Below, one piece after another: positions 32,480 to 44,297 of a stretch of 64,000 nt of DNA (the stretch's first letter is position 1; each line of letters opens with the position of its first letter). The stretch is from Jaltomata sinuosa (lineage: Eukaryota > Streptophyta > Magnoliopsida > Solanales > Solanaceae). The translations under genes were made by a program, and so were the position numbers. Under the pieces are notes generated by a model, which saw only the letters and a program-made list of their open reading frames with translations, made no database searches and had not been told where the DNA came from. The DNA lies in the NCBI GenBank assembly GCA_003996215.1, contig QJPP01001937.1, positions 1 through 64,000 of the forward strand, read 5' to 3'.

Positions 32480-33619
32480 GAAAGTTGATTTCACACAATT
32501 TGACACAGGATAGCTAGACATTCATAATCTCATTCATTAAGCATGCAAACTCAAACAGTACTAAGCGATAGTACATGAACACATATTGCATATTGGGAAA
32601 ACAGTAACCATTACCTACCTCAAATAACTCAAATAGCTTTACCGGATCGGAGGCTTCTCGTTTTTCGAAGCCCTTACTTGTTCTTGGTCTAAAAACAATT
32701 ATACAACAACTATGATCAATACATTGGCCTAAAATACCCAGATTATATAAAATCCCAATCCAATCCCCAGGCCAAATCTATGATCATTCCACCTATTTCC
32801 GGACTTTCCCATAACTAATTTGCCTAAAGACTAACATTTAACGGTTACATTTAGTGAAATAAGGTGTTTTCCTGATGCAAGCGCGATAATTATTACAACC
32901 CATGAATTCTACACCTAGAATTCTCCCTTTTTCCACCGGATTTTATCATCCTAAGTCACCCCAAACATTCCTCCAAGCCCAAGATTACATTTTCTAAGGA
33001 CCGGAAATCAATGTACGAATACAGGGAACAAAAACCTTACCTTTTTTATGGAGTTTGGTAAAAATTCTCTAAAAATTGCCTCCCTTCTTCTATGCCCTTC
33101 CCCAAAACATTCTTTAGAAATTCTGAATATTTTTGGGGAAGTTTTTGCATTTAACCCAACTCGGTCCGCTATAGCGGTCCGTACACCACTATAGCGCCAC
33201 TATAACAAAAATTATTTTGCTATAGCGATAGTCACTACCGTGCTGTGTCAACCGCTATAGTGGTTGACACGGGATAGAAACTCGGAAAGTCCCATAAAAA
33301 TGCCCATTTTACAACACACCTTTAAATTCTGACGTTCCGTAATAACCCCTTCACGTCAACTTTAATACCAAGAGTTTTACTTACCCAAATTTATTTCTGA
33401 AAAGTCCCCCAGACTCCTTTACGTCTTAGCTAATGGAAAAACTAGCTCAATACAAGACACATTACCTAATTATCATCCGGATTACTCTAGATCATACCTC
33501 GCCTAGAAACTATCCGAGTCTAGCCTAGCCCAGAATTTCTAACTCCAAAAACCCAAAAGATTTCTAACTCGAAACTTGACACAAAAAATTTTCTCGTAAC
33601 GATGGACCCGGTCATTACA
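32480..33619 (-). mobile_element. C-family gypsy LTR fragment
   Basis: Read on the minus strand it starts TGTAATGACCGGGTCCATCG at 33619. It follows the 5' LTR of element C (35996 onward): the GTTAGAAA and AGGTATGATC blocks, the CTATAGCGG cluster, GGTAAGGTTTTTG, and TAGACCAAGAACAAG. It fades out after the part equivalent to about 37100 in C, so it is a left-truncated LTR of about 1.1 kb. It separates LINE pieces on either side. Confidence 0.85.
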
Positions 33620-34450
33620 ATAAATGTCCTATTAGTCGCATAATGGTTAGATGGCAATTAAGACCTCTAGAAAATGCTTGAAAACTTAACACTGACGGCA
33701 GTTACATGAAAGAACAAAACAAGGCAGGAGCTGGTGGAATTATTAGAAATGGAAATGGCGATATGGTTATGGCATTTGCCTACCGATCCAATTCCAAACT
33801 AACAATTTTAGCGAAGCGCAAGCTGCTCTTATCGTAATTTCATGGTGCTGCGACAATCAAATACATAACCTTAATGTGGAATTAGACTCCATGATTGTTG
33901 TCAATATGATCAATGGAGTCCATAAACCTTCTTGGAGATTGGAGAATACTATTGAGGAAATCTAACAGTGAATATAACATAACAATATTCACATGGGCCA
34001 CTGCTACAAGGAAGGTAATAGTCTGGCGGATGCTCTTGCTAAATTCACAATTACCCTTTAGGAAGATAAAATATTTAGGCATAAACATGAAATACCGAGA
34101 GAAGCAATTGGCCCATTGAGGATGGACAAACTACAGCTCCCATCATTCAATAGGAGAGCAAAAAAGCATTCTTCGTGGTGCTATAATCCACCATAATCTC
34201 TCTCAACTATGTCAGTAGGTCCTTTGTTGAAAATGCTGCACACTGGCCATTTTTTTGCTTTTCTTCATGAAGTCCTTTTAGTACAAGAACTCAATAGCCT
34301 ACAGGCTTAGAAGTGTAAGGAGATCACTCTCCATATATAGCACATTTACTTCTTTTGAAAATAGAGGTAAGGTTGTCATGTTCCCCTCCATTTCCTATAT
34401 TCTTACTTGAAATATCAATAAAAGAATATAATGTATGGTGTTAAAAAAAG
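33620..34450 (+). mobile_element. L1-type LINE 3' end with RNase H domain
   Basis: Across frames the translation reads LNTDGSYMKEQNKAGAGGII, FAYRSNSK, a VELDSMIVVNMINGVHKPSW segment and a LADALAK block. These match the RVT_3-type RNase H at the end of plant LINE ORF2, with the catalytic Asp in NTDGS present. A T/A-rich 3' UTR follows and ends in an A-rich stretch at about 34440-34450. Stops and frameshifts show it is dead. Confidence 0.8.
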
Positions 34451-35995
34451 AAGTTGAATTTGGGTCGGTCAAAATGAGTTAATTTAATAAATAATTTAAA
34501 AATTTATATTTTATCAAATATCCCTGCTATATTTACTAAACCACACTATACTTTAAAATAATTGCATAATCACTCACCACTTAATAGTTTCGTAACAGAG
34601 AATGCAGTTAAACATAAACTTCCCTTAAATATAGCCTAAAATCTATCTCCATGTATCTATCCCTCTAACTTACCACTAAATCACGCAAGTCCCTTCCAAT
34701 CGTGCAACTTCTCCGATCCCCCCCCCCCCCCCCACCCCCCCTTCTATCTCTCCTTACTGAACCCAAAATGACGCACTATTTTTCCTCATATGCACAAACA
34801 CTTATTACACTTGATAAATTGCAAATTTGAATCTCTATGTATAGCTTTTGGTCAATTCAATCTACTTATTTGATTTGAAATTTATTTAATATTTAGGGTA
34901 GGAGTTCTTCACATGACCTCCCTGTTTAAATGATGATTATCCTGACAAGAGATCGTACTGTTTAAATGGTGTTTGCATGGTCTCTCTAGGGAGCTTCATT
35001 CGATGACGAGATCTAGCAACAGATCGTATAGATATGAAAATTTTACCACTTTGAGGATTTAATGCAAGAACTTCTTCATTTTAAAAAAAAAGTAGGAGTA
35101 GGAGCCTCATTTGATGATAAATGCGGTTTATTCGATATAGTCATATAAGTCATAATTTTTCTTTCCTTCTTTTAAGTATGTATCTATATATATATACAAA
35201 TACATTAAATATTGGCTTATTTGATAAATGTATCACTGCATATTTGGCATCAGATATACGTATTTTTGATACCAGATACATATAGCTGAATACATTGTAT
35301 AAAATTGATATTGGACACATCAAATTAATACTGGATATATTAGGTGAAATGATCCAGATATCAAATTGATACTGAATATACTGGATATACTGATATTGGA
35401 TACAGATACACTAGATAAAAACAGATACATGAAATTGTGAAACATAGATACAAAGATTGTGAATCAAAGATATAATGATTTTGATTTTTTAAAGTCATAT
35501 AAGTCACAATATTTTTAATAAAGATTAAATTTTGAATTTATTATTTTCAAGAGTAATAAAATGAAACTAATTGAGTTTAAATCTTGAAAAAGTAACACAA
35601 ATACGAATTTTCTAAATATGAAATAATGAATCAGACTCATATTAATGGAAAAACTACATAACTAAGATACATAGGATCTTCATAAATCTTTTATGCGTAA
35701 TTTTCTCCATGTTTAATGCGTTTCAGTTACAGAAGATCTTAAATAGCCGAAAACAGAGTACTTTTATGTAAGTTGCTCAAAATTATTCCCTCAAAAGTTA
35801 CTTGAGTTAACATATTTATTATGGTTATATATAACATATTAAATGAAAAGAATATCTTTTTAAAAATATTTTGACACGAGATTTCTCATGAATTAATTTG
35901 AGCTACATATTAGCCTATTTTTTTTATGAGCTAAGCTAATAATTTTTTATTTATTTATTATTATTATTAATATTATTATTATTTTGGGTGGGGGG
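34451..35995. other. AT-rich intergenic stretch with poly-C and GATACA repeats, no gene
   Basis: It contains a C run interrupted once by A (34718-34741). At about 35170-35460 there is a stretch rich in GATACA/GATATA/ACTGGATA words, like a degraded simple repeat. TTATTATTATTA runs precede element C (35950-35985). No coding sequence was recognised. Confidence 0.6.
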
Positions 35996-38211
35996 TGTGA
36001 CGACCGGATCCATCGTTACGGGTAAACCATTCGTGCCAATTTTTAGAGTTAGAAAACTTCGGGTTTGGGAGTTTAAAATTCTGGGTTAAGCTAGTCTCGG
36101 TCGATTTTAGAGCGAGGTATGGTCTAGGGCAATGCGGGTAAGGATTGGGTCAGATGTATTGATTTGAGCTAGATTTCCTTTTAGCTAAGACATAAAGGAG
36201 TTCAGAGAACTTTTCAGAATCGAATTCGGGTAAATAGAACTCCCGGAATTGAGGTTGACGTGAAGGGGTTGTTCCGGGATGTCAGAAAAATAAGTGTGTT
36301 GTAAAATAGACCAGTTTTGGAGATTTTACGACTTTCTATCCCCTGTCAACCGCGATTGTGGACACTCCACCATAGCTACCTCCGTTGTAGCAGAGAAAAC
36401 ACCGCTACAACGGAAGTCAACGTCGGTCAGCCTCCGCCATAGTGGATGACTCTGCTATGATGGTACCGTTATAGTGGAGCGGACTACTATAGCGGAGCGT
36501 GATGGGATTTAATGCATAAACTTCTCCAAAACAGTCAATTTTTCTGCAACTCATTTTGGGAGAAGAAGGTGCCGATTTTGGGCGATTTCTACCAGTTTTC
36601 ACCCTTTTTTGTCCTAAAAGTAAGGATTTTACTCCCCAAACTCCGTAATATCTTTCCTACGCTATAGAATTGCTAGGGTTGGGCTTGGGGAAAGGTTTGG
36701 GATAACCTAGGATTGTAGAATCCGGAGAAAAAGAGGGATCCTAGGGTGCTAGAGTTCTTGGGTGTTGTTTATTGTTAATGGGTACTAATCACCAAGCTTT
36801 AATTCCCTGAATGAATCGACATAAATGATAATCTTAGGTGAATTAATAGCGGAAAAGCCCGGGAAGGGTTGGAATGATCATGGTTTTGCCTAGGGATTAG
36901 GATTTTTTTGTATAATCTGGGTAATTTAGGCCAGTTAATTAACTATAGTATTTATGTGTTTTTTCTAGACCAAGAACAAGCAAGGAATCCTGAAAAAGGG
37001 AAAGCTTCGGCACTGTAGAGCTTGATTATTCGAGGTAGGTGATGGTTATTGATTCATGTATGCATTGTGTATTTGTGTACTCATGTCTAAGTAATTTTAT
37101 GGTTTGCATTGCTTAAGGAATGGTTTGAGAATGTCCAAAAATTATGTTTTCAGTCTTTGAAATGAACTAGGTGTTTTGCTTGTTTGCTTACAAGTGTTGA
37201 TTGTTCATTATTTGTGACTGAATTTATGTGACATTCGGTTGGCTCAGGTACCATGCCTGGTACGAGATATACTAACGGTTGTCTCGGGTACCATGCTTGG
37301 TACGGGATATACTAATGATTGGCTAGGGTACCACGCTTGGTATGGGATATACTAATGGTTGGCTCGGGTACCACGCCTGGTATGGGTTTACTTTATTGTA
37401 TTATTGCATCTTTACTAATGGTTCTCTGAGTGGACCGGGTTGTGTATATGATTTGTGGTTGTGCATTTTGGTCCTTAAAAGGCTGGGTTGTTACATTGAT
37501 CTATGAGTTTGGTTTTGGTGTAGATCGGATTGTATGTTTGACACTTAAGTGTTACCTAGAGGGGATCCAGGGTGGGTTCGGGATATGTATCGCGGTATAA
37601 TTATTTGTTATTGTGAATTGTTGATCATGGTTGTGCAAGTGGTTTACATGTGGGGACAAGTTAGGGAGAGACTTGTAGTCTGGAATATCTGTTGACTTGC
37701 TTGCGTGTTTTTGTGCTCTTACTTGACTTCTGTGCTATTCACACACTGTTTATTTGGAACTGGGTGATGATCCTACTAGTACACTGTGGTTGTGTACTGA
37801 TACTGCACTTGCTTATATTTTTGTGAGTACAGGAAATCTTCCGGCTGTTGACGCACGACCTCACTTGTAGGCCTGACACTTTGAGATATAAAAGGGTGAC
37901 CTGTTTGACCAAGTTGCCTTGATTTCTATCTATTGAGTTGTAGCCCACTTGTTTCGGGCTTAGATTGTTCTTTATTTTGGGGTTGCATCCCCGTACTCTA
38001 GCTTGATAGATGTTTTTGGTACGATCACTTTTAGATTCAAGGGAGGGATCTTCCGCAGGTTACATTTTATAGAATTGTTATTGAAACTATTGCTAGTTTA
38101 TATTTTTGCACACTGGTTTTAGGCTGTTAGGCTATGCTAAGGATTGAGTTATATTGGTTCGCTCATCCGGAGGTTGTGTGGGTGCCACTCACGATGGTCT
38201 GGGTCGTGACA
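35996..38211 (+). repeat. Gypsy C 5' LTR
   Basis: 2216 bp, starting TGTGACGACCGG and ending GTCGTGACA directly before the PBS. It contains a cluster of CTATAGCGG-like words (about 36340-36500) and four units of CTCGGGTACCACGCxTGGTA with ATACTAAxGGTTGG (about 37240-37385). The first 0.89 kb align with 43410-44297 and, reversed, with 32480-33619. Confidence 0.92.
37240..37390 (+). repeat. Short tandem repeat in the gypsy C LTR
   Basis: About four copies of a 38-40 bp unit, each with GGxTxGGGTACCAxGCxTGG and then TAxGGGATATACTAA. The units are variable. This lies in the part of the LTR missing from the 3' copy. Confidence 0.8.
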
Positions 38212-38230
38212 AAGATGGTATCAGATCCCT
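38212..38230 (+). promoter_or_regulatory. Gypsy C primer binding site
   Basis: AAGATGGTATCAGATCCC follows the LTR. TGGTATCAGA matches the initiator Met-tRNA-type PBS, with one change after it. Confidence 0.8.
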
Positions 38231-38429
38231 AGGTTCGTTGATCTCCTTGTACCAAAATAGGTCTAGTAGAGTCTTGCGGAATGGTGCAGAGACGTCCGTA
38301 CTTTTCTTCGAGAGGCTATAGGACTTTAGGAAAACTATCTCTTCTTTCTTCCATCGTGCTATAACTTGATTCCAATTGGTATCTGATGATACAAATTGGT
38401 ATCTGACTCTTTCACTCTTCTGTTTGTAG

Positions 38430-39893
38430 ATAGTTAACACAAGGAATAACGGAGCGAGACCAGTGGTCCCAGCAGCGGGACTGGCTATCCATGGTAGAGG
38501 CAGGGGAAGGGGCAGAGGATGAGGTAGAGACACACCCGCTAGGGGTGAGGCTCAAGATGCTGCAGGAGTACGAGAGGCAACCCCTCCCCCACCTCAAGAA
38601 CAGGTTGGCAAAGATGTGGAAATAGTTGTGGAGGATGAAGGGGCACAGGCGAAGGCAGAGGCGGCACCGGCTGGAGGTGCAGGCCTTCCCTCTATGACGC
38701 TCGAAGCATTTCAGCATGTTTGGAACTTCTTGAGTGGGTTGGTTAGTGCTAGATCCATACCCGCGGGCTTTGCAACTCAGGCCCTGGGTACTCAGCCAGC
38801 AGACCCTATGGATCCTTGGATGGATGCATCTTCATGCACAGGTGATTTCTTGAGGCCAATGTTAGGCCCAGTAATGACAGGAAGTGAACACGAGATGCTG
38901 ACCAAGTTTCTCAAGCTGAAACCTCTTACGTTTCGGGGTACTGATAGGGAAGATGCTTATGAATTCATACTGGATTTCTATGAGAGGCTGCACAAGCTAG
39001 CAATTGTGCAACAACATGGGGTTAATTTCGTCATATTTCATCTGCAGGGTGATGCCAAGCAGTGGTGGAGGGCTCATGTGGAGTGTCATTCATATGTTTT
39101 GCCCCCACTGACTTGGGAGCAGTTTCACACTTTCTTCATAGAGAAGCACGTACCCCGTACCTTGAGGGACCGGAAAAAGGATAAATTCTTGAATTTGGAA
39201 CCGAGTAGCATGTCAGTCTCTTCTTATGAGGCAAAATTTCATGCCTTATCTCATTTTGCTACGCAGTTGTTGGGTTTCGAGGAGGAGCGAGTTTGATTAT
39301 TTGTCAAGGGTTTGAATACTGAGCTTCAGGTATTGTCTGTGCACATGACTTCTTCAGGGAAAGGATTCAATGAAGTGGCAGATTATGTAAATAAACTTGA
39401 GGGAGTTAGGCAAGCGGTGCAGGCTAAAGTGTTAGCCAAGAAGCCTCGGAATGAGGGAAATTATAGTGGTTCATACTCCTGGGGCCAGAATCAGCAGGTA
39501 TACTCATCCTTCCCTATTCAGTTGGCTCTGCCAGCTACTACAGGTAGTCGTCTAGGAATTAATCAGCAGTTTTCAGCTCCTAGAGGTCAAGGAGCTTCCT
39601 ACACATCTGCTAGCAGTCCTACACTTGATTGTGGTTGTTTCCATTGTGGTGATCTAGGCCACTTTAAGAGGGAATGCCCTCATAGACAGACTAGTAATCA
39701 GGTTCAGCAGCAGTTTAAGGCTGTGGTCCTGGTAGGTAGCGGTGGTCATGCTAGAGGTCGTCCACAGGGTGGGCGAGGTAACTTTTTGAGAGGTCGAGGA
39801 GACAGAAGGAACGGCGGTGCAGGCAAGGGTGTGGCGCAGCCAGCCAAGAAAGTTACCAGATTGATGATCGGGTTTACTGTTATGCATTTCTAG
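38430..39893 (+). pseudogene. Gypsy C Gag
   Basis: An N-terminal Gly-Arg stretch (HGRGRGRGRG, about 38490-38520) is followed by a stop. The frame is then open from 38616 for 226 codons with the Gag domain: LKLKPLTFRGTDREDAYEFI, FHLQGDAKQWWRAH, LTWEQFHTFFIEKHVP and MSVSSYEAKFHALSHFA. It stops at 39294 (family Arg, CGA to TGA) and continues in frame to 39893. The intact CCHC knuckle CFHCGDLGHFKREC lies at about 39636-39678, followed by a basic Gly/Arg tail (RGRPQGGRGNFLRGRGD). It would form the particle and bind RNA. Confidence 0.9.
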
Positions 39894-39954
39894 GGAGAAC
39901 TGAGGCTGAGACATCAGATGTAGTGGTCACAGGTACCATTCTATCTGTGATAAG

Positions 39955-40386
39955 ATGGCTTCGGTACTATTTGACCTAGGTTCCATATATTGTTATGTGT
40001 CTGTGAGTTTTGCATTGGGTCTGGACCTGATTTGTGATATTTTTGATTCCCCTATCTATGTTTCTACCTCGGTAGGAGAGTCGGTGATTGTGACTCATGT
40101 TTATCATAATTGTTCAGTTGTATTTGTGGGGTTGCATACTTGGGTAGATTTAGTAATCCTGGATGTGACTGACTTTGATTTTATTTTAGGCATAACCTGG
40201 TTATCCCCTTATCATGCTGTGTTGAATTGTAACACCAAGACCGTGGCTCTAGAGATTCTGAGTAAGGATAGGCTAGAGTGGGAAGGTGTGTGCAGGTCCA
40301 AGTCAGCCAAAATAATATCATTCATTCAGGCTAGGAAGCTAGTGGGAAGAGAGTGTTTAGCCTTTTTTGGCTCATCTCCGGGATGA
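39955..40386 (+). pseudogene. Gypsy C protease
   Basis: 143 codons. The active-site region reads VLFDLGSIYCYVS (family FDxGS/TxSY), with the Asp and Gly kept. Next come YVSTSVGESVIVTHVYHNC and FDFILGITWLSPYHAVLNC, the usual protease C-terminal block. The linker to RT (KIISFIQARKL) follows, and a frameshift near 40375-40400 leads into the next segment. Confidence 0.88.
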
Positions 40387-40399
40387 TAGTGTGGAGTTC

Positions 40400-41750
40400 C
40401 CATCCATTTAGTCAGTTCCAGTTGTTTCAGAGTTTCAAGAGGTTTTCCCAGCGGATTTGCCTGGTATGCCTCCGGACAGGGATATCGACTTTTGTATTGA
40501 CCTGGAGCCGGACACTCCCCCAATTTCTATTCCTCCATATCAAATGGCTCCGGCAGAGTTAAGAGAGCTTAAGTCTCACTTTAAGGAACTCCTAGATAAG
40601 GGATTTATCCATCCCAGTGCTTCACATTGGGGTGCTCCAGTCTTATTCATGAAAAAAAGGATGGTAGTATGCGGATGTGCATAGATTATAGGCAGTTAAA
40701 CAAGGTTACCATCCGGAATAAGTACCCTCTACCCCGTATTGATGATTTGTTTGACCAGTTATAGGGTGCATTGGTGTTTTCAAAAATTGACTTGAGGTCA
40801 GGGTATCATCAGTTAAAAACTAGGCTCGAGGATATTCCTAAGACTGCTTTTCAGACTCGGTATGGATATTATGATCTCTTAGTAATGTCGTTTGGTTTGA
40901 CCAATGCATCGGCGGCATTCATGAGTCTGATGAATGGGGTGTTTAAACCATACTTGGATTCCTTTGTTATCATTTTCATTGATGATATTTTGATCTACTC
41001 CAAGAGTAGGGGGTAGCATGCTGAACATCTCCGTATAGTGTTGAACATTTTAAGACGTCAAAAGCTTTGTGCAAAGTTCTCCAAGTGTGAGTTCTAGTTG
41101 ACTTCAGTAGCATTCTTGGGGCATGTAGTGTCAGAAAAGGGAGTGATGGTAGATCCCCAGAAAATTTAGACAGTCAAGAGTTGGGTCGGGCCTAGCTCTG
41201 TGACTGAGGTGAGGAGTTTTGTTGGGCTCACATGTTACTACTGGAGGTTCATCAAGGATTTAGCATCTATTGCTACTCACTTGATAAGTCTAACTCAGAA
41301 AGAGGTACCATTTTTGTGATCCGCCAAGTGCGAGGAGAGCTTCCAAAAGCTCAAGACACTTCTGACCACGGCTCCTATTTTGTCTTTGTCGGTTGAAGGT
41401 AAGGACTTTACTATTTATTGTGATACTTCACATTCTAGTTTGGGTGTTGTATTGATGCAGGATAGGAATATGATAGCCTACGCTTCTAGGCAGTTGAAGG
41501 TGCATGAGAAAAACTATCCGACTCACAATTTGGAGTTGGCAGCGGTGGTGTTTGCACTCAAGATTTGGAGACACTACCTCTATGGTTTCAAGTGTAAGGT
41601 GTTCACTGATCATCGCAGCCTGCAGCATATTTTCACTCAGAAGGACTTGAATCTGAGGCAGAGAAGGTGAATGGAGTTATTGAAGGACTATGATGTGACT
41701 ATTCAGTACCATCCGAGTAAGGCTAATATGGTGGCAGACGCATTGAGCTG
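40400..41750 (+). pseudogene. Gypsy C reverse transcriptase and RNase H
   Basis: RT starts with the linker MPGMPPDRDIDFCIDLEPDT and ISIPPYQMAPAELRELK. The frame shifts near 40655 at FMKKR and resumes with MCIDYRQLNK, FSKIDLRSGYHQLKTRLEDI and the catalytic box FIDDILIYS with both Asp. Stops at 40762 (Gln site), 41014, 41096 (Trp site), 41167 and 41318 (Trp site) follow. RNase H (41380-41670) has IYCDTSHSSLGVVLMQ, YASRQLKVHEKNYPTHNLEL and FTDHRSLQHIFTQKDLNLRQ. It ends at 41668 where the family has Trp (TGG to TGA). Confidence 0.92.
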
Positions 41751-43320
41751 GAAAACAGTTAGCATGGGCAGTTTGTCTTATTTGGGGGTGTCCAAACGAC
41801 CACTAGCAAAGGAAATTCAAGAATTGGAGTCCAAGTTCACGCACTTGGGTATTTCAGAACAAGGTGGGATTTTGGCCAGTATTAAGGTCAAATCCACATT
41901 CATAGTGGAGATAAAGACCAAACAGATTCAGGATTCGCAGTTGAGCAGTCTTCGTACAAGGCAATATCCGGAGAGTTCGGAGATGCCACGTTGGATTCGG
42001 GTGGTGTGTTAAATTATAGAGGAAGGATTTGTGTTCCTCAGGTTGATGACATGATTTATAAGGTGTTGGCAGAGGCTCATGGTTTGCGGTATTCAATTCA
42101 TCCGGGTGTAACCAAGATATACAAAAATTTAAGGCAACTTTATTGGTGGCCGAGGATGAAAAGGGACATAGCGGATTTTATGTCCATATGTTAGAATTGC
42201 CAGCAGGTAAAGTATGAGCACCAAAGACCTGCAGGACTACTTCAGAGAATGCCCATTCCAGAGTGGAAGTGGAAGAGAATAGCCATGGATTTTGTGGTGG
42301 GTCTCCCCAAGTTTTTGGGGAAGTATAACTCTATTTGGGTCATTGTTGACAAGCTGACCAAGTCATCTCACTTTATTCCAGTCAGGGTGGATTAAAATTC
42401 GTAGCAATTGACTAAGATCTACGTGAAGGAAATTGTGAGATTGCATGGGGTGCCACTGTCCATTATTTCAGACAGAGGTACGCAGTTTACCTCCAAGTTT
42501 TGGGGTAAGTTGCATGAGGAGTTGGGCACTCAACTCATCTTTAGTACAATCTTCTATCCTCATACGGATGGTCAATCAGAGAGGACGATTCAGGTACTGG
42601 AGGACATGCTGAGAGCATGTGTGATTGACTTCGGGGGTCATTGGGACCAGTTTCTACCATTGTGTGAGTTCTCATACAACAATAGCTACCACTCCAGTAT
42701 TAACATGGAACCGTTCGAGGCTCTGTATGGGAGGAGTTGTAGGTCACCCATCAGGTGGTTTGAGGAAGGCGATTTAAAGCCTTTAGGCATGTACTTGGTA
42801 AGGGAAGAGCAAGAAAAGGTAAGAGTCATTCAGACCAAGTTACTAGCTACCCAAAACAAGCAGAAGGAATATGCGGATCGCAAAGTCTGGGACATGGAAT
42901 TTTAGGTTGGTGAATAGGTATGTTGAAAGTGTCGCCAATGAAGGAAGTTATGCATTTTGGTAAAAGGGGCAAGCTCAGCCCCCGATTCATCGGACCGTTT
43001 GAAGTTCTTGAGATTATAGGGCCCGTCGCTTATAGATTGCCGCTACCGCCCAGTCTGTCGGGTGTCCATTTGGTGTTTCATGTATCCATACTAAAGTGGT
43101 ACCATGGGGATGGGGACTACATCATCAAGTGCAATGAGGTGTTACTTGATAAAGATCTTCGCTTTGAAGAGGCACTGGTTTTGATTCTTGATCGGGATAT
43201 TTGAAAATTAAGGATAAAAGTGATCAGCATGGTAAAGGTTCAATGGAAGAATCATCCGGTTGAGGAAGCCACCTGGTAAATTGAGAAGGACATGCAGGAC
43301 AAGTACCCTCACATGTTTGA
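41671..43320 (+). pseudogene. Gypsy C integrase with chromodomain-like tail, DDE residues present
   Basis: The 5' part (41671-42012) is the RNase H-integrase linker (MVADALSWKTVSMGSLSYL). The zinc finger is read in the next frame: AHGLRYSIHPG, then MSIC, a stop, and NCQQVK. The core has the first Asp in AMDFVVGLP, the second in IISDRGTQFT and Glu in DGQSERTIQVLEDML, so the catalytic triad is preserved. The C-terminal module (42920-43204) reads MLKVSPMKEVMHFGKRGKLS, FIGPFEVL and VHLVFHVSIL. A chromodomain-like segment (VQWKNHPVEEATW) lies at about 43230-43280. Stops at 42192, 42394, 42403, 42903 and 42915 break the frame. Confidence 0.92.
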
Positions 43321-43409
43321 GGATACAGGTATGACTCTTTTCGCTCTTTACTTTCTGTAGTTTCGAGTTTGTTCATTCGAGGATGAATGATGGGTAAATT
43401 GGTATTTGT

Positions 43410-44297
43410 TGTAACAGCCGGGTCCGTCATTATGGGTAAACCATTTGTGCTAATTTTTAGAGATAGAAAACTCCGAGTTTGGGAGTTTGAAATTCTGGGC
43501 TAGGCTAGACTCGGTAGGTTTTAGAGCGAGGTATGGTCTAGGGCAATCAGGGTACGGATTGGGTCAGATGTCTTGATTTGAGCTAGTTTTCCTTTTAGCT
43601 ATGACATAAAGGAGTCCGGGAGACTTTTTGAAATCAAATTTGGGTAAGTAGAACTCCCAAAATCGAGGTTGACATAAAGGGGTTATTCCGGGACGTCAGA
43701 AAAATAAGAGTGTTGTAAAATGGACAAGTTTTGGAGATTTTATGACTTTTTGTCCCGTGTCAACCACCATAGCGGTTGACATTGCGCCATAGCAACCTCC
43801 GTCGTAGCAGAGAAATTACCTCTACAGCAGAAGTCAACGTCGGTCAGCCTCCTCCATAGTGGACGACTCCACTATAGTGGTACCGCTATAGCAGAGCAAG
43901 ATGGGATTTAACCTAGGAAGGTAAGGATTCTACTCCCCAAACTCCGTGATATCTTTCCTACACTATAGAATTTCTAGGGGTGGGCTTGGGGAAAGATTTG
44001 GGATAACCTAGGATTGTAGAATTCGGAGAAAAAGAGGGATCCTAGGGTGCAAGAGTTTTTGGGTGTTGTTTATAGTTAATGAGTACTGATCACCAAGCTT
44101 TAATTCCCTGAATGTATAGGCATAAATAATAATCTTAGGTGAATTAATAGCAGGAGAGACTGGGAAGGGTTGGAATGATCATAGTTTCACCGGGGGATTA
44201 GGATTTTTTGTATAATCCGGGTAATTTAGGCCAATTAATTAACTATAGTGTTTATGTGTTGTTTCTAGATCAAGAACAAGCAAGGAATCTTGAAAAG
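43410..44297 (+). repeat. Gypsy C 3' LTR, truncated
   Basis: Starts TGTAACAGCCGGGTCCGTC and follows the 5' LTR up to the equivalent of about 36998 (CAAGAACAAGCAAGGAAT). It is cut at about 44297, where D-family LTR sequence begins. The last 1.2 kb of the LTR are missing. Confidence 0.9.

Larger units (their letters stand above)
35996..44297 (+). mobile_element. Ty3/gypsy element C (chromovirus-like), 3' LTR truncated
   Basis: The order is full 5' LTR, PBS, gag, protease, RT, RNase H, integrase, chromodomain-like tail, and the first 0.89 kb of the 3' LTR. It is the best preserved gypsy in the window: zinc knuckle, RT box and DDE residues are all intact, but a dozen or more stops interrupt it. 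At 44297 the 3' LTR stops abruptly and minus-strand D LTR sequence begins. Confidence 0.93.

Noticed and set aside
35170..35460. GATACA-rich stretch as a gene or regulatory array
   Set aside because: Words recur without a fixed period and no ORF is present. It is most likely simple-sequence decay.
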